In this document: positions 26,768 through 34,341 of the stretch, piece after piece
Layout: every line of letters begins with the position of its first letter
Numbering within the stretch: position 1 is the first letter of the stretch
Assembly (NCBI GenBank): GCA_963715745.1
Contig: OY970271.1
Span: 2,170,001-2,234,000 of the forward strand
Direction: 5' to 3'
Length of the DNA stretch: 64,000 bases
Origin: CAWGJF01 sp963715745
Lineage (GTDB): Bacteria; Bacteroidota; Ignavibacteria; Ignavibacteriales; Ignavibacteriaceae
Position numbers and translations under genes: made by a program
The notes under the pieces: generated by a model
What the model saw: only the letters and a program-made list of their open reading frames with translations
Databases searched by the model: none
What the model was told of the DNA's origin: nothing

Positions 26768-27195
26768 TTATCAAATACGGCAAAATTATTAGTTGATAAC
26801 CTTTTACTAAATGCTTTATCGAGCAGCTTTTTTGTGTAATCAAAGTCCAGGTAGTTAAGAATAACTGATCTTTTATACTTTTTAAATAAGCTCTCATCTT
26901 TATTAAATATTAAAATGCCGCTGCTGAGCACAGAATAAGCCAGTGCCGGATTAGTTTTGTCGAGGTTATTTAGTTTTACCAGGTCAATTTTCTGTTCAGT
27001 TTCTTCTTCAAGCTTAAGAACCAGTTCGCCAATTGACATTAAATCCGGTGTAATACTAAAATAAATCGCTACGTCGAGGTCACTTCCGTACCGTTTTTTT
27101 CCAGATACTGAAGAACCAAAGAGATAAACAAAAACTATCTCTTCCTTCTGCATTAGTAATTTTGAAATTATTTTAGATGATTGACTTTTTAACAT
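26764..27195 (-). CDS. mntA: MntA-type nucleotidyltransferase antitoxin
   Basis: 143-residue minimal nucleotidyltransferase. FVYLFGSSVSGKKRYGSDLD carries the GSX10DXD catalytic motif (G-S at ~27-28, D-x-D near residue 40), and a distal KIDLVKLN has the third acidic residue. In MntA/HepT pairs this enzyme adds AMP groups to the Tyr of HepT, neutralising it. The ATGA overlap with the following hepT frame is the classical operon arrangement. The antitoxin appears intact while the toxin frame is interrupted. A composite repeat lies 30 bases upstream of the start. Confidence 0.9.
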   Translation of the reverse strand: MLKSQSSKIISKLLMQKEEIVFVYLFGSSVSGKKRYGSDLDVAIYFSITPDLMSIGELVLKLEEETEQKIDLVKLNNLDKTNPALAYSVLSSGILIFNKDESLFKKYKRSVILNYLDFDYTKKLLDKAFSKRLSTNNFAVFDK

Positions 27196-27224
27196 AACAA
27201 GCTTTATGCTTTTTTATATGAACA

Positions 27225-27345
27225 AATTTACCAATTAAGAGGATACAGCGCAAAAGGTCAGTTAAGAGTAATTAGTAAATAGTAATCAGTAAACAGTGAT
27301 GAGTGACCCCGGTGAAATAAAAAGTGATTTCACGTGGTAAAGCAG
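27225..27345. repeat. Repeat E5: direct repeat of E3 leader, heptads, hairpin D
   Basis: Positions 27225-27283 repeat 22425-22482 in the same orientation with one mismatch and one extra A (ACCAATTAAGAGGATACAGC, then CAAAAGGTCAG). Heptads AGTAATT, AGTAAAT, AGTAATC, AGTAAAC, AGTGATG follow, then a class D hairpin at 27306-27338 (GTGAAAT / ATTTCAC). It lies just upstream of mntA. Confidence 0.85.
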
Positions 27346-27590
27346 TGAAGTCTCTTTCCTCAGTGAAAGATCCTTCTCGTTGTTCAGGATGACACTACGT
27401 TTGTCATTTCGATCCCGCTTAGCGGGAGAGAAATCTTCATCCCTCAGTGAAAGATCCTTCTCGTTGTTCAGGATGACATTACGTTTGTCATTTCGAACGG
27501 AAGAGAGAAATCTTGCGCTTAGTGAAAGATCCTTCCCGTCATAGACGAGGCAAGCATTGCATTCAGGATGACACTAAGGTTTGTCGGAAG
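27345..27590. repeat. Tandem class B palindromic repeats
   Basis: About three units carry the arms GAAAGATCCTTC and TCAGGATGACA alternating with GTCATTTCGA and GAGAAATCTT. The end of the O-antigen ligase gene lies within the last unit: its final codons and TGA (27563-27565) are the bases GTGTCATCCTGA of the repeat. With E5 this fills the gap between mntA and the ligase gene. Confidence 0.8.
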
Positions 27591-29065
27591 ATCAATCCTA
27601 TATAAACAAAAAACAACGGCAGCTGCACAGATCCAACGCCAACCATCCAAGCTTCGAACTGGGAGTGGGTAATAAACGCAATCAGGGAAGCAGTGAGAAG
27701 TGAGAAGCTAGAAGTTAGAAGTAACCCCTGTGAAATAGAAAATGATTTCACGGGGTAAAGCTGTGAAGTCTCTTCCTTTGGTGAAAGTTCCCTCACTTTG
27801 TTCAGGATGACACCACGTATTCTAATAATCAGTAAATAAATTATCGGAAGGAAAAATAAAACCAGCCCGATCAACCCTGTTTCTTCAATCAGAGCCAGTA
27901 CGCTGTTACCTTTTTCTCTTTCATATACTTCTCCTTGATAATGCGAGCCGGTAGCGTTTTCCGGGAAGATAAAATCCGGATCGCTGACTCCATAACCTAA
28001 TCCGGTAATTCCTCCTTTTAAGGCAGCATTAAATGAAGGTTCCCATAATAGCAGTCTTGATGAATAGATCTCGTTAAAATCTTTTTTAAGAATTTTATTT
28101 GCTTCGGATTTTAATGGGGGTACAATGTAAATAACTAAAGACAATATAAAGACAACTAAAAAACTGAACGAGAGTGTTTTCCATTTTTTAAGAAGGATCA
28201 GGTATAAAACGACTCCAACAATCAGTGCTAATATTGCAGAACGGGAATAGGTTAGGGTAAGGAAAAGCAAGTTTGCAGTAAGCAGTAAGCAGTAAGCAAT
28301 AAGTTTTAAGCTATAAGCAGTAAGCTGTAAGTGTTTTATATTTAATTTTTTACTTATCACTGATTTCTGATCACTGATCACTACTTTGAGCGCAGCGAAA
28401 ACCCCTGGCATGGTAAACAATAACACACTTGCTAAAAGATTCTGATGACCAAAGAATCCACCAAAGCCATACCCGCGTCCCATTGTCCAGCTATCAGATG
28501 GTATTCCTGTGATTAATGAAAAGAGGCAAAGGCTGACTACGATAATGTTTGCAGGAAGGAAGGGGAAAGGTAAGAAGTCAGAAGGTTTTTGAGTTTCTTC
28601 CTTTTTACTTTTTACTTTATTCTTTAATCTTGTGCTTAGCAAACCCGCACAGACAGATCCTAATGCAATAAGCAAAAAGTAAAGCGAACGTTCAATTGTT
28701 CTTTCCTTATAAGGCGACCACAGAGCAGTTATTAAAAACCAGATACCGGAAAGTAAGATTAAAATGATAACAATCTTTGCTCTGTCATTCAGAACCCGAT
28801 TCAGGCGGGTGAAGAATCTTGCGCTTAGTGAAAGATTCCTTCCTTCGACACTTCGGGATTGCTCAGTGCAGGCTTCACTCAGGACAGGCTGATTCGGGAT
28901 GACACTACGGGATTCATTTCGAACAGAAACCAGGTAATAAATTATATACGCCAGACACAAAACCGGTACAGCATAATAAAGGAATGAAACTTCCTCAACA
29001 CCTCTTGCTATTACCGCGATAATATATAACGGAATAGAATAGTGGATCAGCTTTTCTATTTTCAA
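27563..29065 (-). CDS. O-antigen ligase family protein (WaaL-like) with three repeat insertions
   Basis: 500-residue polytopic inner-membrane protein with about ten hydrophobic helices. The large periplasmic-loop region contains SRLLLWEPSFNAALKGGITG, then LGYGVSDPDF and HYQGEVYEREKGNSVLALIE, typical of the Wzy_C/WaaL family (R.x.W..A....P..G.G and H...). It would transfer the completed polysaccharide from undecaprenyl-diphosphate to lipid A-core. Three stretches are translated repeat DNA: residues ~49-95 (class B palindrome), ~226-262 (heptads) and ~417-458 (class B, hairpin D and heptads). All three lie between transmembrane helices. The final RQTLVSS and the stop are also repeat-derived. 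Whether it folds normally is uncertain. Confidence 0.82.
   Translation of the reverse strand: MKIEKLIHYSIPLYIIAVIARGVEEVSFLYYAVPVLCLAYIIYYLVSVRNESRSVIPNQPVLSEACTEQSRSVEGRNLSLSARFFTRLNRVLNDRAKIVIILILLSGIWFLITALWSPYKERTIERSLYFLLIALGSVCAGLLSTRLKNKVKSKKEETQKPSDFLPFPFLPANIIVVSLCLFSLITGIPSDSWTMGRGYGFGGFFGHQNLLASVLLFTMPGVFAALKVVISDQKSVISKKLNIKHLQLTAYSLKLIAYCLLLTANLLFLTLTYSRSAILALIVGVVLYLILLKKWKTLSFSFLVVFILSLVIYIVPPLKSEANKILKKDFNEIYSSRLLLWEPSFNAALKGGITGLGYGVSDPDFIFPENATGSHYQGEVYEREKGNSVLALIEETGLIGLVLFFLPIIYLLIIRIRGVILNKVRELSPKEETSQLYPVKSFSISQGLLLTSSFSLLTASLIAFITHSQFEAWMVGVGSVQLPLFFVYIGLIFRQTLVSS
27675..27820. repeat. Repeat insertion iii in ligase gene
   Basis: Plus-strand order: heptads AGTGAGA, AGTGAGA, AGCTAGA, AGTTAGA (about 27690-27720); a class D hairpin at 27724-27756 with arms ACCCC-TGTGAAAT / ATTTCAC-GGGGT; then a class B fragment (GTGAAAG and TTCAGGATGAC). 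It is read in frame by the ligase as residues ~417-458. Confidence 0.75.
28267..28390. repeat. Repeat insertion ii in ligase gene: inverted heptad arrays
   Basis: Plus-sense AGTAAGC, AGTAAGC, AATAAGT, TTTAAGC, TATAAGC, AGTAAGC, TGTAAGT (28267-28333) face minus-sense AGTGATC, AGTGATC, AGAAATC, AGTGATA (28350-28386). It is an inverted pair like those at 5.8, 22.5 and 26.2 kb, but inside an open reading frame and translated as VVISDQKSVISK and following residues. Confidence 0.75.
28781..28925. repeat. Repeat insertion i in ligase gene: class B palindrome
   Basis: Contains GAAGAATCTTGCGCTTAGTG, AAAGATTCCTTC, TTCGACACTTCGGGATTG and GATTCGGGATGACA, that is, a class B palindrome. It is read in frame as residues ~49-95 of the ligase (NESRSVIPNQPVLSE and onward to RFFTRLNRV). 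Confidence 0.75.
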
Positions 29066-29133
29066 AAATGTAATTAATGATTTGTAATATTATCAGGAAA
29101 GTTAGTGAAAACACTTAATAATTTCAGAGGTAA

Positions 29134-29331
29134 TTTCTTTAACTTTTCTTGACCCTGCATAAAGGTGCGGGGTAAACTCCAGAAAAGTTGCAAAAGAAAC
29201 AACTCCCGCCTTCATCTTTCAGATTACGGCGGGCAAGCTGCAAATAAACTTCTGAATTTCATTTTCCGTTGCGTTAAATGAAAATAACTCCCCCGCAAGG
29301 ACGGGGTCAAATTCGTTGGAACTCCGTTCCA
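29134..29331. repeat. Train of five consecutive stem-loops
   Basis: Five separate inverted repeats lie within 200 bases. First is a nested hairpin 29134-29199 (TTTCTTT, AACTTTTCT and ACCCTGCA pairing with TGCGGGGT, AGAAAAGTT and AAAGAAA). Then come CCCGCC/GGCGGG (29205-29233), TTTCATTT/AAATGAAA (29257-29283), CCCCG/CGGGG (29291-29306) and TGGAAC/GTTCCA (29317-29331). No open frame of note covers them. It could be a structured RNA, or nested palindromic insertions upstream of the ligase gene. Confidence 0.6.
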
Positions 29332-29364
29332 CCGGAACTAGCAGATTTTCTTTTTTAACGCTTC

Positions 29365-29775
29365 ACTCAGGACAGACTGATTCGGGATGACACTAAAATT
29401 GTCATTTCGAATGAAGTGAGAAATCTAAGACCCACAGAGAAAGATCCTTCTCCCGCCCGGGCAGGTTCAGGATGACACCACGCTTGTAAGAGTCTTGTCA
29501 TTCTGAGCGAAGCGAAGAATCTTGCTCTCAGTGAAAGATTCCTCCCGTCATAGACGAAGCAAGCATTGCATTCAGGATTACACTACGTTTGTCATTTCAA
29601 ACGAAGTGAGAAATCTTCATCCCTTAGAGAAAGATCCTTCTCCCGCCATCGGCGGGATCAGGATGACATTACGATTGTTTGTGTCCTGTCATTCTGAGCG
29701 AAGCGAAGAATCTTGCGCTCAGTGAAAGATCCTTCCCGTCATAGACGAGGCAAGCATTTCATTCAGGATGACACT
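29365..29775. repeat. Tandem class B palindromic array
   Basis: About five alternating units. Each full unit starts GTCATTCTGAGCGAAGCGAA, has GAATCTT facing AAAGATCCTTC across a short loop, and ends TCAGGATGAC, giving an ~85-base palindrome. Variants carry CCCGCCATCGGCGGGATC or CCGTCATAGACGAGGCAAGC between the arms. A 67-codon open frame across it (29522-29725) is only translated repeat. Confidence 0.85.
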
Positions 29776-29784
29776 ACACATACT

Positions 29785-29860
29785 GTTCACGCATTACTAA
29801 TCACTTTTCACTGATCACTCATCACTTATTGGTGCTTACTTCTCATCGCTTAAAGTAAAC
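29785..29860. repeat. Minus-sense heptad array
   Basis: Read on the minus strand: AGTGATG, AGTGATC, AGTGAAA, AGTGATT, AGTAATG, CGTGAAC. This is the rightmost heptad array seen in the window; none was found from 30 to 64 kb. Confidence 0.7.
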
Positions 29861-30211
29861 AGCAATACTTACACATTATTACTTTTAATCATCCTTATAA
29901 CTCTTTATTATATTTACTGTTAATCAAGTCATCTAAAATAAAATCAACTTATTAATTAATCAGATTTGTCGGCTAAAACTGTCATTGTCGTCTGCTAAAA
30001 AATCTTACCTTTCTATTTTGTTCAAAGAATGAGGAATTCACAAAGGGCATTCAATTTGAATATAATATAGCCGAGTTGTGGTGAGTCGATGATATCTTTC
30101 CTAAAATTTCAGTAGAATCTTCGACTCAATATTATTCCTGAAGCTGTGATCAGTAAATGATCCTGCTTTTTAATTCAAATAAATTAATATAAACTTATGC
30201 GGAATTAAGCT
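29861..30211. promoter_or_regulatory. Upstream region of the 30212 gene: hairpin and possible promoter
   Basis: AT-rich, no gene. TTTGAATATAATATAG near 30055-30071 contains a TATAAT-like box. A hairpin with arms GAGTCGA (30083-30089) and TCGACTC (about 30120-30128), extended by imperfect pairing, follows it and would be in the leader of the 30212 gene. Both are tentative. Confidence 0.35.
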
Positions 30212-31408
30212 ATGCAATATTCAGTTGAAGTAAGAGCCGATGATGGACAGTTCATCGAAATGCTGCAAGGGGAAGATATAAATTCGCTGCTTAACAGGGC
30301 AATCGATCTTAAGACAAGAGGGTTCCTGGGTTATTATTATGAAAAGAAAAAGCTAAAGACCAACGTTGGTAAAGAACTTGCTGATTATGTTACACGGGAT
30401 CTAAAAGATCAGCAAAGTAAAGAAACGGACCTTTTTGAATTAACCACAGAGAATAAGCTTAGTGTAAACTGGGATACACTACTTAATGAATTTGATGAAA
30501 CAAATCCGGAGCCTGTAAGCGGATTTTCTTTATCTGAACCTGTTTATGAAAAGTTTCCTCCCGAACCAAATATTGAAGACAGCTATTACCAGTATAAGTT
30601 TAATGTTAAAGACCAGTTGATTCCTTTCAGAAAACAGAAAGCTGTTGACGAACTTAAAAAGGAATTTGAGCAGGATTATCGTAAGTGGCAGAAACAGAAG
30701 GACAGAGTTGAAGCAAGAAACCGCGTAAGGTATGAAGAATATCAGCAGATGAAAGAAAAGGAAAATGGTGTAAATAATAAAAAGTTTAAGGAATGGGAGT
30801 CTCTGCGAAATAAAATTGTTGATGATGTTAACAAGCATTCAAGAGGTTATGAAAAGCTTAATTCCGAATCAGTTGAAAAGTTTTGTGAATTGATAATAAA
30901 CAGATCTGATTTTAAGGGTATGAAGAAAGACCGCAAACCTGCATTACGGTATGTACCAGAGAAAAAGTTCTTGTTCATAGAATATAATCTTCCGAAAAAA
31001 GATGATCTTCTAAAAGTTAAAGAAATTACATATGATGCAGATGGTGAACAGTTCATTGAAGTCGAATATTCAGACTCAGAGCTCGAAGCAAGATATGCTA
31101 AAGTTTTGAAAAACGTTGCGATTAAAATTATTTATGAGATTCTGAGTCTGGATTCGGCTGAAGCTATTGAAGAAGTCAATTTCCGCGGTGTTGTTAAGAG
31201 GATAGACAGGGTTACAGGAAGGAATAACAGCATTCCGGTACTTTCAATCTCTGTTGACAAAGATGAATTTATGGCTCTTAATATTACAACAGAAACTCTT
31301 CCGGATTGTTTTGAACTGCTTGGCGGTGTTTATACTAATCATCATCTTAAAGAAGAGCCTGTAAGAGTTAAGATGACTGCATCGACATATCAGAATGTTA
31401 TGCAGTAG
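30212..31408 (+). CDS. Uncharacterised protein resembling the N-terminal region of some Mrr-like restriction proteins
   Basis: 398 residues. The first ~60 form a small alpha/beta unit (MQYSVEVRADDGQFIEMLQG), residues ~130-225 are a long charged helical region, probably coiled coil, and the last ~170 are a compact domain (RYVPEKKFLFIEYNLPKKDD, then IIYEILSLDSAEAIEEVNFR and PDCFELLGGVYT). That last domain resembles one that precedes the nuclease domain in some Mrr-type restriction-system proteins (poly-acidic Y-x-L-P, then a helix, then C..L.G). No PD-(D/E)XK nuclease is present here. It is monocistronic, with a hairpin terminator beyond the TAG stop. The assignment is a weak resemblance. Confidence 0.6.
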   Translation: MQYSVEVRADDGQFIEMLQGEDINSLLNRAIDLKTRGFLGYYYEKKKLKTNVGKELADYVTRDLKDQQSKETDLFELTTENKLSVNWDTLLNEFDETNPEPVSGFSLSEPVYEKFPPEPNIEDSYYQYKFNVKDQLIPFRKQKAVDELKKEFEQDYRKWQKQKDRVEARNRVRYEEYQQMKEKENGVNNKKFKEWESLRNKIVDDVNKHSRGYEKLNSESVEKFCELIINRSDFKGMKKDRKPALRYVPEKKFLFIEYNLPKKDDLLKVKEITYDADGEQFIEVEYSDSELEARYAKVLKNVAIKIIYEILSLDSAEAIEEVNFRGVVKRIDRVTGRNNSIPVLSISVDKDEFMALNITTETLPDCFELLGGVYTNHHLKEEPVRVKMTASTYQNVMQ

Positions 31409-31444
31409 GGACTTAAAAGAGATAGGACCCTGTTGCTGTATAAG

Positions 31445-31468
31445 AAGCGGATGAGCGATCATCCGCTT
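31445..31468. terminator. Bidirectional hairpin between convergent genes
   Basis: A perfect 10-bp stem, AAGCGGATGA / TCATCCGCTT, with loop GCGA, between the stops of the 30212 gene and the flippase gene. On the plus strand AATTATTTT follows, a weak U-tract. Confidence 0.75.
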
Positions 31469-31487
31469 AATTATTTTAAATCTTTAT

Positions 31488-32663
31488 TTAACTAACTGTT
31501 TCTGTATAAACTGTTTCTTTTTTTCTTTTGACCAACAAAACTATTTTTGCTGTTAAAAGAAGAAATATGTAAGTCCATATTGAAATAAGAAGCGTTTTAT
31601 AATTCAGTAAAATCATATCCTGGAAAACAAAATAAAAATAACCGATAAACAACAGCAGAATTATTGTATAATAAACAGAAACTTCTTTTTGTACTGAGGT
31701 ATGCATCAGCTTGAAGAGATAGGCGTTTACTGTAAAATGAATAAGGCTGTAAATTGAATAACCGGTTATCATCATTGTAGTGATTTCCCGTACATGATTT
31801 ACATCAACCGATGCTGGAAGAAACTGCGGGAAGAAATAAACAAAACAAATTAAGGCACCTGCATAAATCGGAATAAAAATAACCGATAGACCGAATCCTT
31901 TTCTGAATAAGCTAAATTTTATTTCATACTTTCCGGAATAAAGATATCTTTCAATAATCGATCCGATATAAAATACGGGTGCGGTTAAAGCCCAGGAGAA
32001 AGTATAGGAGTTAGCAAGTGATAACTCAAAAAATGAATTCACATAATATTTATCTAAAGATAGAGCAAGTGAAACAGCAGAGTTAATTATAAAAGCAGAT
32101 AAACCGATCTTATAGAATTCCTTCCAAACTAAATTACCCTCTCCGGACTGTCGTATAAATTTTGGGTAACCAATAAAAAACCATAAAGCAGTTACAAACG
32201 GCAAAGTAAAAACAACATTCACTTTAAGGAAAAGAACAACCGGAATAATTGCAAGATGCAGCACTGAATATATGAGAGTCAAATAAACGTAATCATTGTA
32301 TTTCCCTTCAAATAAAAGCTGGAAAGTAAAAATACCACCAAGAACGCTAAAAAAGCTGTAAATAAAAACGGAAGCAATATATGCCGGATCTGTAAATGCT
32401 TCAGAAATGAAATAGAGGAAAAGGTATGTAAGAATCAAATTTACAAATACTGAAAGATAAATTAATCCGTGTTTGATTTTAATTCGTGTTACCGCAATGT
32501 TAAATCCAAGTGCACCGAAAAGAATAAGAAGGGAAGAAGTATAATAAGCCTGGTTAAAAATGTTATATGTATCAGCATCAAAAAAGTATGCGATAAAAAG
32601 AAGTGCAATCTTTGAAGAAAATACAGCAAGCCCTAAAAGCAGGAACTTTTTTAATTCAAACAA
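31488..32663 (-). CDS. Second Wzx/MOP-type flippase-like membrane protein
   Basis: 391 residues, about 11-12 hydrophobic helices, beginning MFELKKFLLLGLAVFSSKIA. Its helix-pair pattern and the LGFNIAVTRIK segment fit the polysaccharide-biosynthesis flippase group (MOP superfamily). It is shorter than the 511-residue Wzx at 14689 by about two helix pairs. It may export a different glycan from that locus. It stands alone, 109 bases from the outer-membrane protein gene upstream. Substrate unknown. Confidence 0.75.
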   Translation of the reverse strand: MFELKKFLLLGLAVFSSKIALLFIAYFFDADTYNIFNQAYYTSSLLILFGALGFNIAVTRIKIKHGLIYLSVFVNLILTYLFLYFISEAFTDPAYIASVFIYSFFSVLGGIFTFQLLFEGKYNDYVYLTLIYSVLHLAIIPVVLFLKVNVVFTLPFVTALWFFIGYPKFIRQSGEGNLVWKEFYKIGLSAFIINSAVSLALSLDKYYVNSFFELSLANSYTFSWALTAPVFYIGSIIERYLYSGKYEIKFSLFRKGFGLSVIFIPIYAGALICFVYFFPQFLPASVDVNHVREITTMMITGYSIYSLIHFTVNAYLFKLMHTSVQKEVSVYYTIILLLFIGYFYFVFQDMILLNYKTLLISIWTYIFLLLTAKIVLLVKRKKETVYTETVS

Positions 32664-32772
32664 TTTTGAAGTTGAAGCCGGGTACAGACAATTATCCGTG
32701 AAAGTGAATAAACTTAAGCACGGAAAAATTAACAGTTTTTATAACATGATAAAACCGCTAAAAATATCCTTG

Positions 32773-33942
32773 TTATAAAACCGAACCTACTTTTATCCTG
32801 ATATTAAAATACAATGAGCTAAAACCAAAGCTTCCGCTTTTAAGGTTTGTCATTATCAAACTGGGTCCAACTGCAATAGTGGAGAATGCCCAGTAGTCGA
32901 ATATTTTCTGAACTTCCAGATCAAAAACTAATTGCGGCTGACGAACCGGAGAAGCTACCATTGCATCAATCCTTAAATCAAAAACACTTCCTGCCAAAGA
33001 CATTTCCCTACCCATAAAACCAACGTGTGTCTCATCAAGAAATCTGGCTACATAAACTTTGCCTCGTGTTGCGGCAAGTATTTTAACAGGGTATCGAAGT
33101 TCCCAGTTTATAAAAGAACCTTTAAGAAGGTAGGGCTGATATTTAATGCTCCCATCCGGATTGCGGACAATGTTATCTTTATTTACTGTCTGTTCAGTAT
33201 ATCTTAAAATCTGCGAGGTAGTGAATGTATCCGAAACACTGAGGTAGCCGATTTCAAAGAAATTTCCAAATGGAATTATATAACTAAACTGGTAACCGGA
33301 TGTTACAAAAAGATTGTTATGGTTCTGTGAACTTTTTTGTTGTGTAAAAACATCAGCTGCAGAAAAGATACCGCCATGAGCTCCAAGTATATGAAAATTC
33401 ACTTCGAAAAAGTTAGTTTCAAGAGCACCTGAATAAGGTGTTCCCATTCCGAATGAGACCCCCACATCACGCTTAAGTGAAATACCAAATCTTTCGCCGC
33501 CCATAAGCTGCAGATATGGATTTATGTAACTCAGTCCGGGTGATATCTGGAATACACTTGGTGGATTTAGAATTTTATCGAATCTTAACTTATTAATTAC
33601 GCGTGTAAATACACTTGAGAAATTTACGGTTTCTTCAAGATTCAGTTTAAATGGATAAGTAATAACCAGGGCTCTGGTTTCAGGTTTTAATGCGAGAAAT
33701 GGATACAAAGTTCCTTTAACGGAAATTGTCTGGTTATTTGCATCACGCAGGTCAACTACAATTTCTGCTTTTGGGTCCGGCGGATCAATAAAAAGTTGTT
33801 CCTGTATGTGGATAAACAAACTGTCATCAAGCGGTTCCATCTGGTAGTATAAAATTGGTTCTTCATCTTCCTGTGCCTGAACAACCTGGGGCATTACTAA
33901 TAAAATTAATAGTAATATAAATGTTAATATTTGCTTATTCAT
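32773..33942 (-). CDS. Secreted, probable outer-membrane beta-barrel protein
   Basis: 389 residues with a clear signal peptide (KQILTFILLLILLVMPQVVQ, cleavage after VQA near residue 23). After an acidic ~90-residue N-terminal region, the rest has alternating hydrophobic/polar strands with aromatic ends (VNFHILGAHGGIF, FEIGYLSVSDTF) and finishes in a hydrophobic strand, SSLYFNIRIKVGSVL, typical of barrels. I recognise no family. It lies between the flippase and the SLBB/Wzc genes, so a role in glycan export or surface assembly is possible but only positional. Confidence 0.7.
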   Translation of the reverse strand: MNKQILTFILLLILLVMPQVVQAQEDEEPILYYQMEPLDDSLFIHIQEQLFIDPPDPKAEIVVDLRDANNQTISVKGTLYPFLALKPETRALVITYPFKLNLEETVNFSSVFTRVINKLRFDKILNPPSVFQISPGLSYINPYLQLMGGERFGISLKRDVGVSFGMGTPYSGALETNFFEVNFHILGAHGGIFSAADVFTQQKSSQNHNNLFVTSGYQFSYIIPFGNFFEIGYLSVSDTFTTSQILRYTEQTVNKDNIVRNPDGSIKYQPYLLKGSFINWELRYPVKILAATRGKVYVARFLDETHVGFMGREMSLAGSVFDLRIDAMVASPVRQPQLVFDLEVQKIFDYWAFSTIAVGPSLIMTNLKSGSFGFSSLYFNIRIKVGSVL

Positions 33943-34341
33943 TTTAATCTTTAAAAAAATGGTTTAAAAAATCATTAATTAACTTCAATCTTTATACCGG
34001 CAATATCAAAAATTATCATAAGAAAACTGCTTATTTATTCCATATAATTAGATAAGATTCCATTTGAATCAGTCATAATTACATTTAATACCAGAAGAAT
34101 TACAACTAATTAAAAAATGTTTACAAAACTAAAAAGAAATAGAAGAAGTCAGGTTAACGGGAGTGCTAAAATATTAAAAGCTGTAATTAAATCCACATCA
34201 AAAATTTTTGATTTTCAGAATTGTAATAACATGCAGTTGAATATTATTTTAGGAAGTCAATTATTTTGATTTGATGTTAATTTGATGAACAATAAATATT
34301 TCATAAATTTCAACCACACATTTTTAATTCAAGAGTGGTCA
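33943..34341. other. Divergent AT-rich spacer upstream of SLBB gene
   Basis: About 340-400 bases between divergent genes. There is no open frame with a ribosome-binding site and no heptad or class B repeat. The promoters for the outer-membrane protein gene and the SLBB-wzc operon should lie here, but none is clear enough to call. Confidence 0.6.

Noticed and set aside
29522..29725. Plus-strand 67-codon open frame with CHSERSEES
   Set aside because: Entirely translated class B repeat DNA, no ribosome-binding site, no family.
2773..29860. CRISPR array
   Set aside because: Repeats are degenerate, 7-bp periodic or palindromic, without regular unique spacers; no cas genes.
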